Source of the DNA: Eubacterium sp. | Lineage (GTDB): Bacteria; Bacillota; Clostridia; Lachnospirales; Lachnospiraceae | DNA length: 36,470 bases | Reading direction: 5' to 3' | NCBI GenBank assembly: GCA_017437905.1 | Contig: JAFRWY010000101.1 | Span: forward strand, 1 to 36,470 | Shown here: in pieces, positions 16,057 to 24,324 of the stretch | How the letters are laid out: each line of letters begins with the position of its first letter | Numbering within the stretch: position 1 is the stretch's first letter | Notes under the pieces: model-generated | Databases searched by the model: none | Told to the model about the DNA's origin: nothing | What the model saw: the letters and a program-made list of their open reading frames with translations, nothing else | Position numbers and translations under genes: made by a program

Positions 16057-16203
16057 GTTTCCGAAAACCCTACGATACGGGGGACTGGCAGGTTCGAGGA
16101 ATCCCTATGATACGTGGAACCGGCAGGATCTCGGAAATCCCATGATCCGGGAAACCGGCTGGATCTCGGAAAACCTATGGTCCGGAGTTCCGGCAGGTTC
16201 ATA
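16033..16203 (+). repeat. Minisatellite array, five units of about 35 bases
   Basis: Units begin at 16033, 16068, 16103, 16139 and 16174, each starting near CCCTATGATMCGG, then RACCGGCAGG and ending TCTCGGAAAA. Lengths are 35 or 36 bases. The first unit codes for the last residues (PYDPEIR) and stop of the 14998 gene; the others lie between the genes and end at the next ribosome binding site. Units are 80-90% alike, which points to slippage or unequal recombination. Confidence 0.8.
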
Positions 16204-16217
16204 AGATGGAGGCCGGC

Positions 16218-17366
16218 ATGAAGAAGGTGGCAGGGAGAATCAAAAGACTCCTACGGAGTCCGTACCGGATCGCGGTGGCGGTCCTTCTTCTGCTGATCCT
16301 CTGCTTCAGTCTTCTGGCTCTCTGGGATGGGTTCTGCGATTTCTTCACCGCCCATATCACGCCGGTCTTTCTGAATACCTACGGAAGATTTACCGGCCTC
16401 TTTCCTTTTTCCTTCGGAGAACTGCTGATCGTGATCGGCCTTCTCCTTCTGGCAGTGGCACCGCTTCCGGTGATCCTCCTGATCTTTCTCAGGAAGAAGA
16501 AAGGGTTCCGTGCATTCTGCCGGGTCTTCTATAAAACATTTCTCATGATCCTTCTTTCGGTGGCGCTCATCATGACGCTGAACTGTTCCATCCCCTATGG
16601 CTGCTCGGATCTGGAGATCAAGGCCCACGCCCGGGAATATACGGTGGGCGAACTGGAGAAGCTTCGCAATTATCTGGTGGAAAAATGCAATCAGATGGCG
16701 GCTTCTTTTCCCAGGGACGAAGCGGGGCATCTCATCTATGATCCCGACGTTGGGGAACTGAACGAGGAGGCACGTCGTCTGATGCAGTCACTTTCCGATG
16801 AATATCCCCGGCTGGGAGGATACTATCCGGACATGAAACCGATCTTTTTCTCGACCTTTATGTCCCAGAGCTGTCTGACGGGGATCTTCTTCCCGTTTTC
16901 TCTTGAGGCGAACTACAATCCCAAGATGTATATCATGAATTATGCCACGGTTTTCTGCCATGAATATGCGCATCTGAAGGGCTACATGCAGGAGGATGAG
17001 GCGAACTACCTCTCGTTTCTGGCGTGCATCCGTTCGGAGGATCCCTATGTGGTTTATTCCGGATATCTGGGGGTGATAAGTTATGTGGATCGCGCATATC
17101 ATAAAAATGTGAAGGAAGCGGAGCCGGGACGCTACGAGGCGCAACCCGGGATCTCGAAGCAGGTGGAGACGGATGATATCTTTCTTACGAAAGAGGCATG
17201 GGCGGAAGTGGAGGAAGCGGCGGTCTTTGATACGGAGACGGTGGACCGGCTTCACACGGACTTTACCAACGGATATATCCATTACTACGGCATCGAGGAC
17301 GGGATCGCCAGCTACGGGCGGGTGACGGACCTTCTGCTGCAGCACTACGAGGGGACACTGTACTGA
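16218..17366 (+). CDS. DUF3810 family membrane metalloprotease-like protein
   Basis: A 382-residue membrane protein. Three membrane segments lie near the N-terminus (about 16-38, 65-88 and 105-123), followed by an extracellular domain. This domain holds a zinc-protease motif, HEYAH (H248, E249, H252) in VFCHEYAHLKGYMQEDEANYLSF, with a likely third ligand E261 in the EDEAN segment, as in gluzincins. This architecture matches DUF3810, whose substrates are not known. GGAGG at 16208-16212 lies five bases before the ATG at 16218, so this start is preferred over 16206. A weak hairpin follows the stop. Confidence 0.85.
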   Translation: MKKVAGRIKRLLRSPYRIAVAVLLLLILCFSLLALWDGFCDFFTAHITPVFLNTYGRFTGLFPFSFGELLIVIGLLLLAVAPLPVILLIFLRKKKGFRAFCRVFYKTFLMILLSVALIMTLNCSIPYGCSDLEIKAHAREYTVGELEKLRNYLVEKCNQMAASFPRDEAGHLIYDPDVGELNEEARRLMQSLSDEYPRLGGYYPDMKPIFFSTFMSQSCLTGIFFPFSLEANYNPKMYIMNYATVFCHEYAHLKGYMQEDEANYLSFLACIRSEDPYVVYSGYLGVISYVDRAYHKNVKEAEPGRYEAQPGISKQVETDDIFLTKEAWAEVEEAAVFDTETVDRLHTDFTNGYIHYYGIEDGIASYGRVTDLLLQHYEGTLY

Positions 17367-17372
17367 ACCTGT

Positions 17373-17398
17373 CAGGCACAACATTCTGTGCCTGTTTC
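17373..17398 (+). terminator. Hairpin, probable weak terminator
   Basis: A perfect 8-base stem, CAGGCACA/TGTGCCTG, with a six-base loop, followed only by TTTC. It lies seven bases after the DUF3810 stop. Confidence 0.5.
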
Positions 17399-17439
17399 AC
17401 CGGGGGACGAAAAAAAAGAGTGTATATTCCGTCTCTTTT

Positions 17440-17448
17440 TGGTATAAT
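17440..17448 (+). promoter_or_regulatory. Extended -10 promoter of the HD-GYP gene
   Basis: TGGTATAAT, a perfect extended -10, about 105 bases before the ATG at 17554. No good -35 is seen, as is usual for extended -10 promoters. The leader (about 100 bases) has no recognisable c-di-GMP riboswitch core. Confidence 0.6.
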
Positions 17449-17553
17449 ATAGGGCAGAGGTTTTTTGTTCGGCAAAAAATATACGGTGTGTGTCCGTACG
17501 GATGGGGCCTACGGCTGCATTTATCAGGATACGGTATCGGATTGGGGGCAACT

Positions 17554-18789
17554 ATGGAGAAGAAGTTTACGAGTAAGCGCGCAGTGGCAAATGTCTTTGC
17601 AAATGCACTGAACCTGCTGGCGGAGGGCACACCGCATCATCAGCAGCAGACAGCGTATCTGGCCTATCGGATGGCAACGGAACTGGGATATTCGGAAGAA
17701 GACCGGTTTGAGATCATCTGGGACGCGCTGATGTATGATGTGGGAAGCGTTATCCTTCCGGAAGGAAAGGATTACAGTTTTGAGGAACTGTCCGCAGCCG
17801 GACTCAACATGGTGGGCGATGTAAAGCAGCTGCAGTTTGTCCGCAGGATGTTCCAGGCGGGACAGGCTGAGCAGACCGGGGATCCGGCGTATGAAGTGCT
17901 TTCCAAGGAAGCACGGTTTGCTGAGATCATCGATCTCTCCCGGAGAGTATCCAAGCTGCTGCGTCAGGATGATGCGGCACTGAATCAGGTAGAGGATATC
18001 TGTGAGACGATATCGAATATGGCAGGAAAGGAACTGCAGAGCTGGGCAGTGGAGTGCTTCCTGCGGGTGGCAAAGACAGAGTTTATCTGGATGGATCTTC
18101 TGCATCAGCCGGAAGTGGTTCTGACCTTTATTCCGGGCGGACTGGATCTCTCTTTGGATGAGTCCATCGAACTGGCAAGGTTTATGTCCCGTGTGATCGA
18201 TTTCCGGAGCTCATATACCGCAGCCCACTCCGTCGGTGTGGCGGTTTCCTCCGTACGTCTGGCTGAGATCATGGGCATGTCCGAGGATGAGTGCAAGATG
18301 ATGCTGATCGCGGGCTATGTGCATGATATCGGTAAGCTGAAGGTTCCGAAGGCCATCCTGGAGAAGGGTGAAAAACTGACGGACGAAGAATTCAATATCG
18401 TGAAGGAGTATGCATATTATACCCATCTGCTCCTGAAGGATCTGCCCGGCTTCGAGCAGATCGGACGCTGGGCGGCACTGCATCATGAGAAGCTGAACGG
18501 CTTCGGATATCCCTTCGGTCTTCGTGCCGGAGATATCCCCATGGGTGCTCAGATCCTGGCTGTTGCGGATATCTTCTCCGCTTTGGGCGAGGTGCGTGCA
18601 TATCGTCAGAGCATGGAGAAGGAAGGCGTGATGAAGGCTTTGGCAGAGAGCATCGAGAAGGGTGCCGTATCCGGATATATCGTGGAGCTGATGCTGAAGA
18701 ACTTCGACGACATTTTCGGGATCCGTGATGAGGAAGTCCGGAAGGAAAGCGCAAGATATTATGCATCTCTGGTGGATACGGAAGAGTAA
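17554..18789 (+). CDS. HD-GYP protein with degenerate N-terminal HD repeat
   Basis: Probable c-di-GMP phosphodiesterase, 411 aa, cytosolic. The C-terminal half (about 205-390) has the complete HD-GYP set: H225 (AAHSVGVA), HD at 257-258 (YVHDIGKLKVP), H291 (YTHLLL), HH at 310-311 and the GYP signature in HHEKLNGFGYP (310-320), and D339 (VADIFSAL). The N-terminal half (about 1-200) looks like a second HD-type helical domain, with the helix HHQQQTAYLAYRMA, but its metal site is degraded: WDALMYDVG has Y61-D62 where HD is expected. It may serve as a regulatory or dimerisation domain. Start chosen by GGGGG ending eight bases or so before the ATG at 17554. Confidence 0.88.
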   Translation: MEKKFTSKRAVANVFANALNLLAEGTPHHQQQTAYLAYRMATELGYSEEDRFEIIWDALMYDVGSVILPEGKDYSFEELSAAGLNMVGDVKQLQFVRRMFQAGQAEQTGDPAYEVLSKEARFAEIIDLSRRVSKLLRQDDAALNQVEDICETISNMAGKELQSWAVECFLRVAKTEFIWMDLLHQPEVVLTFIPGGLDLSLDESIELARFMSRVIDFRSSYTAAHSVGVAVSSVRLAEIMGMSEDECKMMLIAGYVHDIGKLKVPKAILEKGEKLTDEEFNIVKEYAYYTHLLLKDLPGFEQIGRWAALHHEKLNGFGYPFGLRAGDIPMGAQILAVADIFSALGEVRAYRQSMEKEGVMKALAESIEKGAVSGYIVELMLKNFDDIFGIRDEEVRKESARYYASLVDTEE

Positions 18790-18837
18790 GATATCAGAGG
18801 GCAGAGCGTGAATATGAAATGAACGTGGAGAACAGAA

Positions 18838-18878
18838 GGGAGAGACCGGCAGGATTCGGATCTCTCCCTGGGTTTTTT
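18838..18878 (+). terminator. Intrinsic terminator
   Basis: GGGAGAGA (from 18838) pairs with TCTCTCCC (to 18868), followed by TGGG and six T. It ends the HD-GYP transcript. Confidence 0.75.
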
Positions 18879-18944
18879 CACAGGATCTGATGCCCCGGAT
18901 CCGGGGACAAAGGGACGAAATGTCCGTGACTGGCAGGCGTGACT

Positions 18945-20315
18945 ATGAGAAACAGGACGAAGCAGGACCGATATACGATGATGACCGAAACGCCGGTATC
19001 GAAGCTGATCGTAAAGCTTGCGGTTCCGACGATCATCAGCATGCTGGTGACCGGTCTTTATAATATGGCAGATACGTATTTTGTGGCGCAGATTCCGGAT
19101 AAGGGAACCCTGGCTACGGCTGCGGTGGGGATCGTATTCCCCATGATGGCCGTGATCCAGGCGCTGGGCTTCATGTTCGGGCACGGATCCGGAAACTTCC
19201 TCTCCAGAATGCTGGGGGCCGGAAAGAAGAAGGAGGCTTCGGATATGGCTTCCACCGGCTTTGCCCTGGCACTTCTGACGGGGCTTCTGGTGCTCCTTCT
19301 CGGTACCGTGTTCTTACGTCCCATGGCGGAGTTCCTGGCTTCCTCCGATGTGACTGAGGAGACCATGGATCTTACCATGCAGTATGCAAGGATCATCCTG
19401 TTCGGCGCACCGTTTATGATGTGTCAGTTCGTGATCAACAACCAGCTCCGGTTCCAGGGAAGTGCCATGTATGCCATGGTGGGTCTGGTGGCCGGTGCGG
19501 TAATCAATGTGGGACTGGATCCGCTGCTGATTCTCGGGTTTGACATGGGCGTCACGGGTGCGGCGCTGGCTACGGTTTCCGGACAGGTCATGAGCTTTCT
19601 GATCCTTCTGGTCGGCAGCCGGAGGGGTGAGAATATCCGTCTGCATTTCCGGAATGTGCATATTAACAGATACTATATCGGACAGGTGCTGAACGGCGGA
19701 TTCCCCTCGCTTGTACGTCAGGGGATGGCAGCCATAGCCACGATCCTGCTGAATCGTGCGGCAGGAGAGTACGGACAGGAGGCGGCCATCGCCGGAATGT
19801 CCATCGTAACGAGAGTTTTGATGATGCTGTCCTCTGCCCTGATCGGTTTCGGCCAGGGATACCAGCCGGTCTGCTCCTTCAATTACGGAGCCGGCAAGAA
19901 GGACCGGGTACGGCAGGGCTTCTGGTTCTGTCTCCGGTGGGGAACGGCATTTCTGCTGGTGATCTCGACTGTCTATATCATTTTCGCACCGGAGGTGGTC
20001 CGGGTCTTCCGGGATGAACCGGCGGTGGTGGAGGTCGGTAGTGCGGCACTCCGTTACCAGGCGGCTACACTGCCGCTGCTAGCAACCACGGTCATGATCA
20101 ATATGATGCTGCAGTCCATCGGAAAGGGCGTGAAGGCATCCATCACGGCATCCGCCAGGAACGGGCTCTTCTTTATCCCGGCCATCCTGCTGCTTCCGCC
20201 GATCTTCGGACTGACCGGCGTAGAGGTGGCCCAGGCGGTGGCGGATGTGCTGGCGATCTGCCTGGCCGTACCCCTGGCTGCATCGGAATTACGCAGCATG
20301 CGGAGCGCTGAATAA
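18945..20315 (+). CDS. MATE family efflux transporter
   Basis: Multidrug/toxin exporter with twelve membrane segments in two six-helix halves, using a cation gradient. Family features seen: ETPVSKLIVKLAVPTIISMLVTGLYNMADTYFV near the start, FMFGHGSGNFLSRMLGAGKKKEA after helix 2, and the second-half counterpart GFGQGYQPVCSFNYGAGKKDRV. 456 aa from the ATG at 18945; a GTG at 18939 and ATGs at 18978 and 18981 are alternatives, since no strong ribosome binding site decides. The DUF3737 gene begins 50 bases after the stop with its own good ribosome binding site, so the two probably form an operon. The substrate is unknown. Confidence 0.92.
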   Translation: MRNRTKQDRYTMMTETPVSKLIVKLAVPTIISMLVTGLYNMADTYFVAQIPDKGTLATAAVGIVFPMMAVIQALGFMFGHGSGNFLSRMLGAGKKKEASDMASTGFALALLTGLLVLLLGTVFLRPMAEFLASSDVTEETMDLTMQYARIILFGAPFMMCQFVINNQLRFQGSAMYAMVGLVAGAVINVGLDPLLILGFDMGVTGAALATVSGQVMSFLILLVGSRRGENIRLHFRNVHINRYYIGQVLNGGFPSLVRQGMAAIATILLNRAAGEYGQEAAIAGMSIVTRVLMMLSSALIGFGQGYQPVCSFNYGAGKKDRVRQGFWFCLRWGTAFLLVISTVYIIFAPEVVRVFRDEPAVVEVGSAALRYQAATLPLLATTVMINMMLQSIGKGVKASITASARNGLFFIPAILLLPPIFGLTGVEVAQAVADVLAICLAVPLAASELRSMRSAE

Positions 20316-20365
20316 AGGAAAAGGAAAGAGAAACCGCCGTATCGCGGAAGAAGGAGAGGTTACAT

Positions 20366-21304
20366 ATGGATCGGAAAAACGTCGTAGGTGAGATATATAC
20401 GGGTGAGCGTCCCTTCTTCGGAGAGCAGTGTCTTCGGATCGAGGACTGCAGCTTTGACGTGGGTGAGTCCGCCTTCAAGGAGGCGTCGGATATCGAGGTG
20501 GAGGCTTCCCGTTTCCTCGGACGATATCCAGTCTGGTATGCAAAGGATGTGAGGATCCGCGGGTCTTATTTCGCAAACACCTGCCGTGCGGGACTGTGGT
20601 ACGGGGAGAATCTCTCTCTGGAAAAATGCAGGTATGAGGGACCGAAGGGACTCCGGCGCTGCAACGGGATCACCGTTACGGATGTCAATTTTACGAATGC
20701 CGTGGAGACGCTTTGGTTCTGCAAAAATGCGGACCTGAAACATGTGTCGGCAAAGGGGGATTATTTCCTGATGAACTGCGAGGACGTCCGGGTCGAGGAT
20801 CTCTCCCTTCAGGGAAAATACAGCTTCGACGGCTGCCGGCGGCTGGAGATCCGCAACAGTGTTCTTCATACCAAGGACTGTTTCTGGAATGCGGAGGATA
20901 TCACGGTCTATGATTCCGAGATCCGTGCGGAGTACATCGGTTGGAACTCGAAGCGGATCACATTTGTGAACTGTACCATCGAGAGTCTGCAGGGCATGTG
21001 TTATATCGAGGACCTGAAGCTTGTGAACTGCCGGCTGGAGAATACCAGTCTGGCGTTTGAGTATTCGGTTGTGGATGTGGAATCCACCACTCCCATCGAC
21101 AGTGTGATGAATCCTCTGGGAGGCAGGATCCGTGCTCCCAGGATCGATAAGCTGATCCTGGATCCGACGACGATCGATCCGGAGAAGACACGGATCGAGG
21201 CGGAGGTCACGGAGCGGCTGGAGGCCTTCGACGGCATCATACCCGGAGAATCCACCGCTGCTGCGGAAGCAAGAGCTGCCGGGCATACGGAGCAGGAAGC
21301 TTAG
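20366..21304 (+). CDS. DUF3737 family beta-helix protein
   Basis: A 312-residue cytosolic protein matching DUF3737: it starts with GEIYTGERPFFGEQCLRIEDCSF and then runs as regular 20-25 residue units ending in short aromatic or cysteine-bearing strands (RYPVWYAKDVRIRGSYF, GLWYGENLSLEKCRYEG, TLWFCKNADLKHVSAKGDYF). This is a right-handed beta-helix pattern, as in pentapeptide- and pectate-lyase-like solenoids. No catalytic residues are evident and the family has no known role. GAAGGAGAGG precedes the ATG. It follows the MATE gene closely; the open question is whether the pairing is functional. The last 20 residues are Ala/Glu-rich and not part of the solenoid. Confidence 0.85.
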   Translation: MDRKNVVGEIYTGERPFFGEQCLRIEDCSFDVGESAFKEASDIEVEASRFLGRYPVWYAKDVRIRGSYFANTCRAGLWYGENLSLEKCRYEGPKGLRRCNGITVTDVNFTNAVETLWFCKNADLKHVSAKGDYFLMNCEDVRVEDLSLQGKYSFDGCRRLEIRNSVLHTKDCFWNAEDITVYDSEIRAEYIGWNSKRITFVNCTIESLQGMCYIEDLKLVNCRLENTSLAFEYSVVDVESTTPIDSVMNPLGGRIRAPRIDKLILDPTTIDPEKTRIEAEVTERLEAFDGIIPGESTAAAEARAAGHTEQEA

Positions 21305-21438
21305 AGGCGGCACATCATTTTTAAGAAAGACCGGTCGAATTATGCCGGTAATTCATGTGGTATTTATCCGATAGACGGAGCAATCCGGATACGGTATTCT
21401 GATAAAAACGGAATACTTTAGTTACAGGGAGAAGAAGT

Positions 21439-22971
21439 ATGGATATTCGGAAACTGAACATAGATACACATCGTTTCGGGCTGGAAGAAGTGACCGCAGT
21501 CGGGAGAGTACGGCTGACACCGGCAGGATGTGCGCTGGATCTGGGAGACGGAAGTGAACGTGGGGAGTATGTGTGTCAGGATTATATCCTGCAGCGCCTC
21601 GGACGTCTGCACAGGAACATCAGCCTCATGTACACCTACTATCCGAAGGATAAGGAATGGCCGGCGCGCAGCAGCGAGGCGTACCCGGATATGGAGGTGC
21701 ATGGGCAGTGGGATTATCCGTATGATGATTATTTTCCCTATGGGGGAGGGATCGGCGGAAGCCTTTCGGCACAGCCCTTTGAACAGATGCGGGATATCCG
21801 CAGACACGGACAGGATGTGACCCTGACGCTTACGGCGGACTGCTCCATCACGGATGAGCAGATCACGGCAATCGCCCGGGATCTTCGGACCTTCGGCCGG
21901 ATGCGGCTCCGTCTTAATCATGAATGTGCAGGAACCTGGTTTACCCATAACCGGAGATACAGTTATCAGGAGATCGGGGACTTTTTTGTCCGCTTTACGA
22001 AGATCGTGAAGCAGGAAGCGCCAAATGTGGATATGGTTTTCTGCTCCGGTGTGGTTACGCCGGACGGGAAGCTTCCCTATGAGAAGGAATTCCGAGATGC
22101 ATACCGGATCGCGGATGTCTGGTCGGCAGACAAATATTTCGCACTGCATTTCGGCTGGCCCTTCGATATCTGCGAGAAGGGAGACAAGACCTTCGGAGCC
22201 GAAGCCCTCTTTGATTATCTGAAAAATGTAGATCGGACCGTTCGCTGTCTGGCGGAGCTGTGTGACGGACGGCAGCGGCCCTTCTCCGCTTCGGAATTCA
22301 ATATCGACGGAGATGTGACGGGACCGATTGCCCAGGGGGAAAGCCTGCTCAGGTTTGCGGATTATATGACGAAGGAACGTCCGGATTGGATGTACAGCCT
22401 GTCCATGTATCAGTTCCGCGACCGGGGACGGCTGGGACTGGAGATGGAGGATCCCAACTGTCCGGAGGTGGGTATCGAGCAGCCTCTGATGGAGGATTAT
22501 AAGAAGATCATGCGGATGCCGTATTTCCAGCCCGGTATCGAACCGGAGGAGGTACTCTGCCCGGCGGGAGAGGCGGATCCGAAGAAGCTTGGTAAACTCA
22601 GTCATATCCCCATGCGCTGGGGCGGTGCCGAGGATTCGGAAGGTGTGGAGATGAAGGTTCGTATGGAAGGCTTGCCGGTCTTCTTCGAGCTGGCATTTCC
22701 GAAGGAAGCGAATCTTGTTTTCTCGGTCAATGAACGCTGGTTTTACAAGGCTCCGGGTGTTACGGTGATCGATGCCATGCCGGCCTTCTTCGGAAAGGAC
22801 GCGAAGCCGGTGGCTGCGGGCGAAGAGATCCGCATCCTCATCTTCGCACCTCCGGCGGACGGAGAGAATCCGAAGACGGACCGGGAGGACTGGGCAATGG
22901 ATTATCATACGGAACTGGAAGCGCTTCCAAAACTCCGGATCCGCTATGAGCCGTGCCGTATGGTGGAATGA
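21439..22971 (+). CDS. Putative glycoside hydrolase-like TIM-barrel protein
   Basis: A 510-residue protein without signal peptide. The region 60-350 looks like a clan GH-A-type barrel: MRLRLNHECAGTWF places a glutamate (E162) where the acid/base lies at the end of strand 4, and RPFSASEFNIDGD places E286 where the nucleophile lies on strand 7. The NHE..W pattern recalls GH26/GH39-like enzymes, but I cannot fix a family. Residues about 370-510 seem to be a separate beta domain. GGGAGAAGAAG precedes the ATG. It has no transport or sugar-binding neighbours, so the substrate is unknown; a cytosolic location suggests action on an imported oligosaccharide or an intracellular glycan. The assignment is from motif position only. 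Confidence 0.6.
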   Translation: MDIRKLNIDTHRFGLEEVTAVGRVRLTPAGCALDLGDGSERGEYVCQDYILQRLGRLHRNISLMYTYYPKDKEWPARSSEAYPDMEVHGQWDYPYDDYFPYGGGIGGSLSAQPFEQMRDIRRHGQDVTLTLTADCSITDEQITAIARDLRTFGRMRLRLNHECAGTWFTHNRRYSYQEIGDFFVRFTKIVKQEAPNVDMVFCSGVVTPDGKLPYEKEFRDAYRIADVWSADKYFALHFGWPFDICEKGDKTFGAEALFDYLKNVDRTVRCLAELCDGRQRPFSASEFNIDGDVTGPIAQGESLLRFADYMTKERPDWMYSLSMYQFRDRGRLGLEMEDPNCPEVGIEQPLMEDYKKIMRMPYFQPGIEPEEVLCPAGEADPKKLGKLSHIPMRWGGAEDSEGVEMKVRMEGLPVFFELAFPKEANLVFSVNERWFYKAPGVTVIDAMPAFFGKDAKPVAAGEEIRILIFAPPADGENPKTDREDWAMDYHTELEALPKLRIRYEPCRMVE

Positions 22972-23008
22972 GTCTTCCGGCTGTGCCGGTGAGAAGTTTT
23001 TAATGAAT

Positions 23009-23046
23009 AAAAACGCGGTACATTTAAGTCTGTACCGCGTTTTTTC
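23009..23046. terminator. Bidirectional intrinsic terminator
   Basis: AAAAACGCGGTAC pairs with GTACCGCGTTTTTT across an eleven-base loop. T-runs follow on both strands, so it ends both the plus-strand 21439 gene and the convergent minus-strand lipoprotein gene, whose stop codon touches it. Confidence 0.93.
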
Positions 23047-23543
23047 TATTCGGGAAGCCGTTCATTCAGGAATTCGAGGATGTTCTTCCCCTGATCCTCC
23101 GGGTTAAGATCCACATGCCGTGCGGATTCCTTCCATTCCGCACCTTCCGGAAGCAGTGTGAATGCCAGATTGTGCTGTTCCCATTCGTCTGTCAGATCCT
23201 CCGGGGTGCGGTAACCGGTTCCCGCCTTGTCCGGGATCGGATGCTCCGTTATGAGCGCCCGGCAGATCAGGATCATGTCGGAACGGTTCGTGATCCGGTA
23301 GGAGTGAAAGATCCTCCAGTTGTTCTCCTGATGGACGGCCCGGAAAGTTTCCGTTCCGTAGGTGAAGCTGTACTCGCTGCCGTCCGTTGTGGATAGCTGT
23401 ATATCCTCCGGCGCGGTCAGGATGGAGGGGGTACTGTCTGCTGCGGTGGAAGTCTCTGTCTCACTGCCGCATCCGGTGAAGGTGAGGCAGAGCAGAAGAA
23501 GGAGCAGCAGGAACGGTATTCTTTTTCGTATGGATAAATGCAT
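23046..23543 (-). CDS. Small lipoprotein of unknown function
   Basis: A 165-residue lipoprotein: basic start (MHLSIRKR), a leucine-rich hydrophobic core and lipobox LTFTGC (about 20-25), then a Ser/Thr-rich linker. The mature domain (about 45-165) contains TYGTETFRAVHQENNWRIFHSYRITNRSDMILICRALI and ends in LEFLNERLPE; I do not recognise the family. GGAGGG lies upstream of the ATG on the minus strand. It stands alone between divergent and convergent neighbours. Confidence 0.75.
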   Translation of the reverse strand: MHLSIRKRIPFLLLLLLLCLTFTGCGSETETSTAADSTPSILTAPEDIQLSTTDGSEYSFTYGTETFRAVHQENNWRIFHSYRITNRSDMILICRALITEHPIPDKAGTGYRTPEDLTDEWEQHNLAFTLLPEGAEWKESARHVDLNPEDQGKNILEFLNERLPE

Positions 23544-23641
23544 GGTGTCTACCCTCCGTTTCGGGTTTCCGGGGATCAGGAATTACGATAGCACGTCCCG
23601 CAAAGGATCGCAAGAAAAAAGACGCACTTTCCGGGTGGATA

Positions 23642-23699
23642 TGATATAATAAGCATGTCTCCGGTTCGTGAGGGGAAAGAAGTCCTCTTGCGAAGCGGA
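23642..23699 (+). promoter_or_regulatory. Extended -10 promoter and leader hairpin
   Basis: TGATATAAT at 23642-23650 is a perfect extended -10. About ten bases downstream, TCCGGTTCGTGAGG (23660-) pairs imperfectly with CCTCTTGCGAAGCGGA (to 23699), a hairpin at the very 5' end of the transcript. It may stabilise or regulate the mRNA of the two following genes. Confidence 0.6.
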
Positions 23700-23745
23700 C
23701 AGCAATCCGAAAGATGCAGTATAACAGTTTAAGGAGGAGACAGGA

Positions 23746-24309
23746 ATGAGATGTTTTAACTGCGGAACAGAGTATCAGGGTGCGGTATGCCCCCGCTGCG
23801 GAGCCCCTGCGCAGGCTCAGGGTCAGCAGCCCCAGGGTCAGCAGCCTTATGGTCAGCAGCCTTACGGCCAGCAGCCCTACGGTCAGCAGCCTTACGGTCA
23901 GCAGCCCTATGGCCAGCAGCCGATGATGGTTCAGCCGATGGTTGTCCAGCCACCGGTCATGCTGCAACCGAGATCCATCGGTGTGGCAATTCTGCTGGTA
24001 TTCGTAACCTTAGGAATCTACGGTATCTACTGGGTCGTTAAACTGAACGAGGAAGCAGCGGCCATGGCAGGGGAGCCGCCGGTCACCTCCGGAGGTGTTC
24101 TGGTGCTTCTGATCATCTTTACCTGCGGAATCTACGGTGTTTACTGGGCATATAAGCAGGGTGAGAAGCTGGATAAGGTACGTGTGATGAGAGGACTGGC
24201 TCCCGGAAATCTTTCGACCCTGTACCTGGTACTTGCGCTCTTTATCGGTATCGTCGGCTGGGCACTTATGCAGAGTGAGATCAACAACGCTCTGACAGGT
24301 CGGGTGTAA
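23746..24309 (+). CDS. Zinc-ribbon DUF4234 membrane protein
   Basis: A 187-residue protein in three parts. A zinc ribbon lies at the N-terminus (C3, C6, C15, C18 in CFNCGTEYQGAVCPRCG). Next is a QQPYG repeat tract (about 26-65), coded by near-identical 15-base units, with a Met/Val/Gln/Pro-rich extension. Then come three membrane segments (about 83-104, 117-137 and 159-177) matching DUF4234, including the twin motif LGIYGIYWVVKLNEE / CGIYGVYWAYKQGEK. AAGGAGGAG precedes the ATG. The protease gene starts 15 bases after the stop, so they are co-transcribed. Function unknown; the zinc ribbon and tail would face the cytosol. Confidence 0.85.
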   Translation: MRCFNCGTEYQGAVCPRCGAPAQAQGQQPQGQQPYGQQPYGQQPYGQQPYGQQPYGQQPMMVQPMVVQPPVMLQPRSIGVAILLVFVTLGIYGIYWVVKLNEEAAAMAGEPPVTSGGVLVLLIIFTCGIYGVYWAYKQGEKLDKVRVMRGLAPGNLSTLYLVLALFIGIVGWALMQSEINNALTGRV

Positions 24310-24324
24310 ACCACAGAGGTATTC

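Noticed and set aside
16033..16203. Regular array considered as CRISPR
   Set aside because: Units are contiguous and similar along their full length with no unique spacers, and no cas genes are near.
17449..17553. c-di-GMP riboswitch in the leader of the HD-GYP gene
   Set aside because: No GEMM-I or GEMM-II core sequence is present in the 100-base leader.
21418..22908. A 496-codon open frame on the minus strand
   Set aside because: Lies antisense to the glycosidase-like gene, lacks recognisable motifs and a ribosome binding site; the plus-strand product has a clear ribosome binding site and domain-like pattern.
23826..23920. 15-base direct repeats considered as CRISPR or an origin iteron set
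   Set aside because: They are in frame and code for the QQPYG tract of a zinc-ribbon protein.
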